From NCBI GenBank assembly GCA_900553035.1, contig USCC01000091.1, positions 1 to 8,348 on the forward strand: a stretch of DNA of 8,348 nt, given 5' to 3'. The notes below the pieces were generated by a model that was given only the letters and a program-made list of their open reading frames with translations, was not told the origin of the DNA and did no database searches. This document shows positions 1 to 4,465 of the stretch, in pieces (within the stretch, counting starts at the first letter, position 1; each line of letters starts with the position of its first letter). The position numbers were made by a program, and so were the translations under genes. This DNA is from an uncultured Rhodospirillaceae bacterium (GTDB taxonomy: Bacteria > Pseudomonadota > Alphaproteobacteria > CAAGCB01 > CAG-977).

Positions 1-234
1 GCCTGCGGCAACAATGTAAAAATCCGGACGCGTATTTTTAACATATTCGGAAAACGCGGCGACAATATCACGCATCAGTTCGCGGTAATTCGGAATGTAT
101 TGAGGATCAAGAAGAATCTGTTCATCAAGGGGATCGTCCATATTCGCACGGACACCTTGAAATTCCTGCGCTTTCAGCGGTGAAAAAGCGGCAAGGAACA
201 GGGCGGCGGCAAAAAAATAAAAAGCTTTTCCCAT
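1..234 (-). CDS. Secreted protein, 5' part only (possibly GH114/TM1410-like)
   Basis: The first 78 codons of a minus-strand gene lie here; the rest is beyond the left edge. The start is the ATG at 234-232, with a weak purine-rich site (AAGAAAG) about ten bases upstream. Residues 1-22 form a classical signal peptide: MGK, then the hydrophobic run AFYFFAAALFLAAF, then a cleavage site after LKA. The mature part is hydrophilic and includes YIPNYRELMRDIVAAFSEY and RPDFYIVAAG. An R..MR.I....S.Y.K...PDF.I pattern resembles a segment of the TM1410/MJ1477 (GH114, endo-alpha-1,4-polygalactosaminidase-like) extracellular glycosidases, where it precedes a QNG-like strand. That resemblance comes from memory of a short stretch and the catalytic region is not visible, so the family call is weak. 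That this is a real exported protein is much surer. It is transcribed away from the ELM1 operon. Confidence 0.7.
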   Translation of the reverse strand, partial: MGKAFYFFAAALFLAAFSPLKAQEFQGVRANMDDPLDEQILLDPQYIPNYRELMRDIVAAFSEYVKNTRPDFYIVAAG

Positions 235-267
235 AAAAAACAACTTTCTTGATGTTTTTTTAAAATG

Positions 268-286
268 ATATTAGGTATTCTAATAT
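268..286. promoter_or_regulatory. Inverted repeat in the divergent promoter region
   Basis: The spacer between the two divergent genes holds a perfect 7-bp inverted repeat, ATATTAG-GTATT-CTAATAT. The two arms are 268-274 and 280-286. It sits about 40 bases before the ELM1-family start and about 35 before the secreted-protein start, where an operator could control both. The whole spacer is AT-rich and I could not place a convincing -35/-10 pair on either strand. AT-rich DNA also yields such repeats by chance. Confidence 0.35.
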
Positions 287-325
287 GAATTCATTTGGAT
301 TTTATTAACAAAAGCGGATAAGGCC

Positions 326-1303
326 TTGACGGATAGAACGATTTGGGTATTGGCGGATGACCGCGCCGGAAACGTGGCGCAGGCCGCAGGTGTCGCCGAA
401 GCGACAGGCGCACAGGTTGAAATGAAAAACGTTCGTTATACGAAATGGGCAAAACTGCCTAATTTCCTGCGCGGACAGAGCACTCTGGGGATTACATCCG
501 AAACGCTGGAAGGGCTGAAGGCGCCGTATCCGGACGTCGTGATCGCCGCGGGACGCCGGTCGGCGCCGCTGGCACGCCATATCAAAAAACAGTCACAGGG
601 ACGAACGAAAATCGTTCAGATCATGTATCCGGGGTATTTCGGGCTGTCGGATTTTGATCTGGTCGTTCTGCCGTATCATGACGGATGCCATCTGCAGCGC
701 GAAAACATTATGCGCGTGACCGGAGCGCCGCACCGCGTGACGCCCGAAAAACTTGAACGCGAAAAACAGAAATGGGCCCCCGTGTTTGAAAGCCTGCCGC
801 GGCCGTACATCGCCCTGATTGTCGGCGGCGCGACGAAAAATAAGCCCTTTACCGTCGAAATGGCTCGCGATCTGGCCGCCCGGACGAAAAAAATGGCCGA
901 AAACCTGGGCGGCGCTTCGTTCCTGGTCACGACTTCACGTCGAACCGGCGCGGAACAGGAAAAGGCCTTGCGTGAAAACCTGCCCGAGCCGATGTTCTTT
1001 TACGAATGGGGCAACAAGTCAATGGATAATCCGTATTTCGGTTTTCTGGCGCTGGCCGATCATATCATTGTGACGGGCGATTCCGTATCCATGTGTTCCG
1101 AAGCCTGTGCCGCGCCGGCGCCCGTTTATATCTATGCCCCGGAAGGAAGCGTCGGCCGGAAACACGCCCTCTTGCACCGGGAACTGTATGAAAAGGGATA
1201 TGCACATCCCCTGAACGGCGAACCGGCTGAAGGGGGGCATGACCGTCTGAATGCCGCGGAAAACGTCGCCACCCGAATCAGGGAATGGTGGAACGCGAAA
1301 TGA
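326..1303 (+). CDS. ELM1-family protein (COG3660/DUF1022), GT-B-like fold
   Basis: This 325-residue protein matches the bacterial family annotated 'mitochondrial fission ELM1 family protein' (COG3660, DUF1022). Visible family traits are the start TIWVLADDRAGN (residues 5-16; usual form WVLtDgrAGN), AGRRSAP (75-81), a VGGATK turn (167-171) opening the second half, SRRTG (204-208), and NPYFGFLALADHIIVTGDS (235-253). The two Rossmann-like halves suggest a GT-B (MurG-like) sugar-nucleotide fold. The plant ELM1 founder acts in mitochondrial division; the bacterial role is not established, so I assign none. No signal peptide or membrane segment is seen. The start is a TTG at 326, which gives the family N-terminus; no ATG or GTG lies nearby in frame. 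Its Shine-Dalgarno is poor: AAGG only two bases away, or GCGGA further up. The TGA stop overlaps the next gene's ATG. First gene of a three-gene operon. Confidence 0.85.
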   Translation: MTDRTIWVLADDRAGNVAQAAGVAEATGAQVEMKNVRYTKWAKLPNFLRGQSTLGITSETLEGLKAPYPDVVIAAGRRSAPLARHIKKQSQGRTKIVQIMYPGYFGLSDFDLVVLPYHDGCHLQRENIMRVTGAPHRVTPEKLEREKQKWAPVFESLPRPYIALIVGGATKNKPFTVEMARDLAARTKKMAENLGGASFLVTTSRRTGAEQEKALRENLPEPMFFYEWGNKSMDNPYFGFLALADHIIVTGDSVSMCSEACAAPAPVYIYAPEGSVGRKHALLHRELYEKGYAHPLNGEPAEGGHDRLNAAENVATRIREWWNAK

Positions 1304-2061
1304 CGGAATTCTGTGCGCACATAGACCGCCTGTTTACGGAGCTTCCTTTTGCAGAGCGTTGCCGCGCGGCTCGCAGGAGCGGTTTTTCCTCGGTCGAATT
1401 CATTCTGCCGAAGGATGTTCCGCTCGGCGAACTGGGCGATGCCGTCGCTTATGATGGCCTGAAGCCCTGCCTGATGGAAATGCCCGAGGCGGAGGCGGCT
1501 TTTGCCTTTTGGAAAAAGACAAAAAAGGACTTCGGAGCGTCAATGGATCGGATGCTTGAGGTGGCTGATTTTATTGGCTGCCGCCTGCTGTATGTTCCCG
1601 GACGTGTTCTGTCCGAAGAGGATTTTGAAGCCTCCCGCGAGGCTTTTATCGCCGCGTTGCATCGGGCGGCACAGGACGCACGGCGCGCGGGTGTCAAGAT
1701 CCTTCTGGGATTCCGGAACGCGGTCGAAACACCGGGATTTTATCCGGCCTCAACGCTGGAAGTCCTCCAGATTCTGGACGAGCTGAACGATGACAGGGCT
1801 TTCGGCTGTTTATATGACGTCTATCAGGCGCAGACGGTTGAGGGCGGTTTGAGCAATACGCTGGAATCCCTGTCGGAAATCATTGCGCATATCCGCATCG
1901 CCGGCGTTCCTTCCGGTGAAGAACCCGATATCGGCGAAGTCGATTACGGTTATCTGTTTGCTTTGCTTGAAGCCCGCGGATATGCCGGACAGATCGGATG
2001 CGCCTATACGCCCCGCCGCACAACAGCCGAAGGGCTGAAGTGGATGCAGGAATACCTCTAA
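1300..2061 (+). CDS. Hydroxypyruvate isomerase-like TIM-barrel protein, probable pseudoenzyme
   Basis: This 253-residue protein aligns along its length with the Hyi/OtnI sugar isomerase family (xylose isomerase-like TIM barrel, about 258 residues). Conserved landmarks are LFTELPF near residue 11, RSGFSSVEFILP, PGF after strand 5, LYDVYQAQ (171-178), SNTL, IGEVDYGYLF and TTAEGLKWM at the end. Key active-site positions differ from E. coli Hyi as I recall it. The Glu of LIEPIN is Gly137, the Gln of HLQIAD is Arg199, and the Glu of GCEYKP is Ala235; only the Asp of YDIY (Asp173) is kept. Isomerase activity therefore looks unlikely, and the name should not be read as a function. I chose the ATG at 1300, which overlaps the upstream stop as ATGA, follows GGTGG at good spacing and matches the family start. 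An in-frame ATG at 1285 would add five residues. The reading frame is intact, so this is a preserved protein and not a decaying gene. Confidence 0.85.
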   Translation: MTEFCAHIDRLFTELPFAERCRAARRSGFSSVEFILPKDVPLGELGDAVAYDGLKPCLMEMPEAEAAFAFWKKTKKDFGASMDRMLEVADFIGCRLLYVPGRVLSEEDFEASREAFIAALHRAAQDARRAGVKILLGFRNAVETPGFYPASTLEVLQILDELNDDRAFGCLYDVYQAQTVEGGLSNTLESLSEIIAHIRIAGVPSGEEPDIGEVDYGYLFALLEARGYAGQIGCAYTPRRTTAEGLKWMQEYL

Positions 2062-2086
2062 TCACCCTCAATCCGGAGACGGCCGA

Positions 2087-2995
2087 ATGACAAAAACGCA
2101 ATCTTCACTTTATCTTTCGCAGGCGGAAAAATTCTGGTTGGAAGGCGATTTCAAAGCCGCGCGTGTCGCGTTCGGCGATGCACGAGACGTATGCCTGAAA
2201 AACGGCGACTGTCCGGGAGTGGCTGAAGCGCAGATGAAGCTCGGGGATTTTGAAATGGCTCAGTGCCGGACGGAACAGGCAAAGGAAGCCTACACGGAGG
2301 CCTTGTCCATGCTTCTTCTTGAGTATGACGCCCAGAAGCTGTCGGGTGAATTAAAGCTGAAGCTGGCGCAGATCGCGCTGGAGCAGGAAGAATACGAGGA
2401 AACGGAACGTCTGCTGGAACAGGCGGAAAGTCTTTTTGATGAAGTGTCGGACGCGACGGGAATGGCTCGGGTGGCCGAAATGCGCGGGCTGATCGCCATG
2501 ACGCAGGGCGATTTTGAAAAAGCCGTTCCGTTTTATGTTCATGCCGCGGAACTGAATGCCACCGAGAAAAATACGCTTAAAGAGGCTGTTCTTCTGCGGA
2601 CATTGGCGCGTCTGTACATGTCCCTGAACCGGATGGACGAAGCGCATGACGTGCTGGAAAAAAGCATCGTCCATTTCCGGGAGAACGGCGATCTGCTCGG
2701 CGAGGCAGGGGCGCTTGTGGCGGTCGGTATTTTACGGACGACGATCGGTGATTACATGCTGGCGGCGCGGGCGTTCCGCAAGGCCGTCATGCTGTATGGA
2801 AAACTGGGGCATGCGCCGGGTGAGGGGGAGGCATGCTTTTATCTGGCGCGCCTGGAAGCCATGGGCGGTTCGCGTGAAAGCCTGCGGAATGCCGTCCGGG
2901 ATTATCAGCGTTCAATCGAGCTTCTGGACGGCGTTTTCTGGCCGGAGCTTGTGGAAAAAGCCAAACATGAACTGGATCGTCTGAAGGGCGTTTAG
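2087..2995 (+). CDS. Cytoplasmic TPR-repeat protein
   Basis: This 302-residue protein is almost entirely tetratricopeptide-like helical hairpins. About seven units can be seen, at roughly 10-40 (FWLEGDFKAARVAFGDA), 45-80, 86-120 (LAQIALEQEEYEETERLLEQA), 125-160 (GLIAMTQGDFEKAVPFY), 165-200 (LARLYMSLNRMDEAHDVL), 205-240 (TTIGDYMLAARAFRKAV) and 244-285. The 36-40-residue spacing recalls the longer repeats of Rapsyn/LGN-type TPR proteins. There is no signal peptide, membrane helix or fused catalytic domain, so it is probably a scaffold or adaptor in the cytoplasm; the partner is unknown. The start at 2087 follows CCGGAGA at a suitable distance and lies 25 bases after the isomerase-like stop, so it is likely co-transcribed. 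A link to the two upstream proteins is suggested by position only. Confidence 0.85.
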   Translation: MTKTQSSLYLSQAEKFWLEGDFKAARVAFGDARDVCLKNGDCPGVAEAQMKLGDFEMAQCRTEQAKEAYTEALSMLLLEYDAQKLSGELKLKLAQIALEQEEYEETERLLEQAESLFDEVSDATGMARVAEMRGLIAMTQGDFEKAVPFYVHAAELNATEKNTLKEAVLLRTLARLYMSLNRMDEAHDVLEKSIVHFRENGDLLGEAGALVAVGILRTTIGDYMLAARAFRKAVMLYGKLGHAPGEGEACFYLARLEAMGGSRESLRNAVRDYQRSIELLDGVFWPELVEKAKHELDRLKGV

Positions 2996-3351
2996 GAATC
3001 AGGGCAGCGCTTTTCTTTCAATGAGAGAAGGCGGGGAAGGAAGATATTTGTCTTTCTTTTAAAAGAGTTTCGTTTCGGCAGGATGATGCCCTGTCCGTTT
3101 ATTTTTCAAACGGCGGTTTTTAAAGATTTCGGACGGTGCCGGGGGATGCAAATGAAATTGCGCCGGTTCTTCTAAAGCTGAAGCTTTTCTGCGGCCGGAG
3201 CGGGTATCTGAAACATTTCATAAAAAGATTCGGAACGGTTCTTTTATTCTTTCGGGGCGCGTGTTTTCCTGAACACTTCGTTTTTTTCCTGTTCGGCGCT
3301 GGTATCGGGCTGATGCGGATTGGATTCGGCATCAAAATCCCGTACGTCGGG
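2996..3351. other. Non-coding spacer between convergent operons
   Basis: No gene is supported here. The open frames crossing it (plus 3136-3411; minus 3120-3335 and 3244-3501) have unlikely compositions, lack a good Shine-Dalgarno, or run through the terminator hairpin and into the neighbouring gene in another frame. Apart from the weak plus-strand terminator near 3100, I see only purine/pyrimidine-rich stretches such as an AAGGAAGA/TCTTTCTT hairpin near 3040-3060 and a GTGTT/AACAC hairpin near 3261-3276. It may be decayed coding sequence or an untranslated tail. Confidence 0.5.
3095..3121 (+). terminator. Possible terminator of the ELM1/TPR operon
   Basis: A 6-bp stem, CCGTTT (3095-3100) with AAACGG (3108-3113), encloses a 7-base loop. 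CGG and five T residues (3117-3121) follow. It lies 100 bases after the TPR stop in the right orientation. The stem is short and the T-run does not abut it, so this is a weak call. Confidence 0.35.
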
Positions 3352-3381
3352 AAAAAAAGGGCGGAAATTTTCCGCCCTTTT
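3352..3381 (-). terminator. Strong terminator of the TRL-like gene pair
   Basis: A perfect 12-bp stem, AAAAGGGCGGAA (3355-3366) and TTCCGCCCTTTT (3370-3381), closes a 3-base loop. Read on the minus strand, the GGGCGG/CCGCCC core is followed by a seven-T run (3358-3352). It begins about five bases after the second lipoprotein stop. The plus-strand side also ends in TTTTG and a T-rich stretch, so it may work in both directions and protect the convergent operons from read-through. Confidence 0.85.
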
Positions 3382-3385
3382 GAGT

Positions 3386-3721
3386 TTATTTTCCGTAACG
3401 GCGCAGTGTGACGGAAGAAAATAACCCGCCCAGAAACGAAAAATAATCGTAATCCGTATATATTTCCTGTTCAGAATATCGGGTTCGATCCGAAACGGCA
3501 ATCGTCGGAGTGAAAAAAGGAAGCCAGAAAAAAGAAAAGCTCTGTTCTTCCCTTATCAGATTTTCTGAAAACGAAACATTCCGCGTTTTTACGGACAGAG
3601 GTGCTGAAACGGCCGTGACCAGAAGTCCCTCAGACACCATAAACGGGGCATTTAAGGGAATCCTCGTACATCCGCTGAGTATCAGGACGATCAGAGCGGT
3701 GTATAAAAAGCGTTTTCTCAC
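3386..3721 (-). CDS. Small lipoprotein, divergent TRL-like paralogue
   Basis: This 111-residue protein begins MRKRFLYTALIVLILSGC, a textbook lipoprotein signal with lipobox LSGC and the lipidated residue at Cys18. Just after the cysteine, PLNAPFMVSEGLLVTAVSAPL parallels PIRAPFVPPLGAVSVISAPL in the gene before it. Both proteins also end alike (SSVTLRRYGK and RKTTLNVYGD). The middle differs: the TRL core GDVSLKSAA is replaced by an aromatic stretch (SFSFFWLPFF, TDYDYFSFLGG). I read this as a duplicated and diverged partner of the upstream TRL-like gene. The start is a GTG at 3721, one base after the upstream TGA (TGA-T-GTG), with GGGGA inside the upstream gene's end, so translation is probably coupled. 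It likely sits in the inner or outer membrane facing the periplasm; function is unknown. Confidence 0.75.
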   Translation of the reverse strand: MRKRFLYTALIVLILSGCTRIPLNAPFMVSEGLLVTAVSAPLSVKTRNVSFSENLIREEQSFSFFWLPFFTPTIAVSDRTRYSEQEIYTDYDYFSFLGGLFSSVTLRRYGK

Positions 3722-3722
3722 A

Positions 3723-4049
3723 TCAATCCCCGTAAACGTTCAAGGTCGTCTTCCGGAAGATATACAGGACGCTTGTATCGTCGTCGTCCGCCGCTTTGAC
3801 CGTTTTGATCCGGTCCTTTTCCGCCGCGCTTTTCAGGCTGACATCACCGACAGAGACCCGCCCCGGGATATTGAAAGCAGAAGCGCTTCCTTTCCGGCGG
3901 CCGATTTGCGTGTCCTGATAATCAATATCCAAAGGTGCGGAAATAACGGATACGGCGCCCAGAGGCGGGACAAACGGGGCTCTGATCGGAGAAATAGAGC
4001 AGGCGGATGTCAGTCCTAAGACGCAAGAGAGAATAAAGAGTTTTTTCAT
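3723..4049 (-). CDS. TRL-like family exported protein
   Basis: This 108-residue protein has a signal peptide (MKKLFILSCVLGLTSA) ending at Cys17. The lipobox-like TSAC has Thr at -3 instead of the usual Leu, so lipidation is likely but less certain than in the next gene. The body matches the TRL-like family: APF.PP.GAV in the N-terminal part, RRKGSASAFN (51-60), the hallmark VGDVSLKSAAE (67-77), IKTVKAAD (81-88) and the terminal TTLNVYG. The family name comes, as I recall, from a tRNA-associated locus in Helicobacter; no tRNA is seen here and no molecular function is known. The start at 4049 is set by a strong CCGGAGGAAA site (about 4052-4062). The open frame continues upstream to 4196, but that extension lies before the signal peptide and is not coding. 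Probably made to bind or stabilise something in the envelope together with its neighbour; that is inference. Confidence 0.8.
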   Translation of the reverse strand: MKKLFILSCVLGLTSACSISPIRAPFVPPLGAVSVISAPLDIDYQDTQIGRRKGSASAFNIPGRVSVGDVSLKSAAEKDRIKTVKAADDDDTSVLYIFRKTTLNVYGD

Positions 4050-4396
4050 AAAATTTCCTCCGGTTGAGATGGATACAGAGCTCAACCGGCGGGACGGAGA
4101 CTTAGAAAACCGTACTCGTTCGGCCGCGATGCTTTTTACTCCGGATGCGGAAAAAAAACGCCGGAGCCTGGACATAACAACGTATCCCAGTCCCATGGGA
4201 ATTGAGATACAGCTTCTTTATTCAGTCTTGCCGTTTCCAAAAAAGGCTGACAAGTACGGAGGGTTTCTGCGCCCTCAAGCCTGACACCGGTCAGGCTCGG
4301 CAAAGGGCATAGCAGATAACGTTTAAAAGGACACAGGATTTTTATAACCGGCGGCATATTTTTTTGCAGGCAATCGCAAGTACGCCGGGTCGCCGG
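4050..4396 (-). other. Long hairpin-rich leader of the TRL-like operon
   Basis: About 350 bases without a supported gene lie between the adhE terminator and the TRL-like Shine-Dalgarno. Structures seen are a perfect 8-bp hairpin AGCCTGAC/GTCAGGCT (4276-4295, 4-base loop), a CTCCGG/CCGGAG pair around an A-rich loop (about 4140-4167), and GTATC...TCCCATGGGA...GATAC (about 4181-4209). A possible minus-strand promoter is CTGCAA (4369-4364), 17 bases, TATAAA (4346-4341), which would give a leader of nearly 300 nt; the -35 is poor. The open frame on the minus strand at 4136-4357 has no visible ribosome site. The stretch could hold a regulatory leader, a small RNA or a dispersed repeat; I recognise none of the known riboswitch classes in it. 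Confidence 0.4.
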
Positions 4397-4428
4397 AAAA
4401 AAAGCCCGGCAGTATGAAACTGCCGGGC
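4397..4428 (-). terminator. adhE terminator
   Basis: A perfect 10-bp GC-rich stem, GCCCGGCAGT (4404-4413) and ACTGCCGGGC (4419-4428), has a 5-base loop. On the minus strand it is followed directly by seven T residues (4403-4397). It lies about 40 bases after the adhE stop. This is a textbook intrinsic terminator. Confidence 0.92.
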
Positions 4429-4438
4429 GTAAGTTTCC

Positions 4439-4458
4439 CCTCTCTCTCTCTTTTTTTT
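4439..4458. repeat. Simple CT/T tract after adhE
   Basis: A run of CT dinucleotides followed by eight T residues on the plus strand lies between the adhE stop and its terminator. In the adhE transcript it reads A8 followed by GA repeats. It is a low-complexity tract prone to length change, with no coding effect. Confidence 0.8.
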
Positions 4459-4465
4459 ATTTAAC

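Noticed and set aside
3136..3411. A 91-codon plus-strand frame in the convergent spacer
   Set aside because: It has no ribosome-binding site, runs through the terminator hairpin and into the opposing gene, and has an F/R/G-rich product typical of chance translation.
4050..4196. Extended N-terminus of the TRL-like protein, starting at 4196
   Set aside because: It would put about 49 residues before a clean signal peptide, and the strong GGAGG site points to the ATG at 4049.
3386..4400. A tRNA gene near the TRL-like genes, as the family name might suggest
   Set aside because: I found no cloverleaf-like segment or T-loop consensus (GTTCRA) in a fitting context in the flanks.
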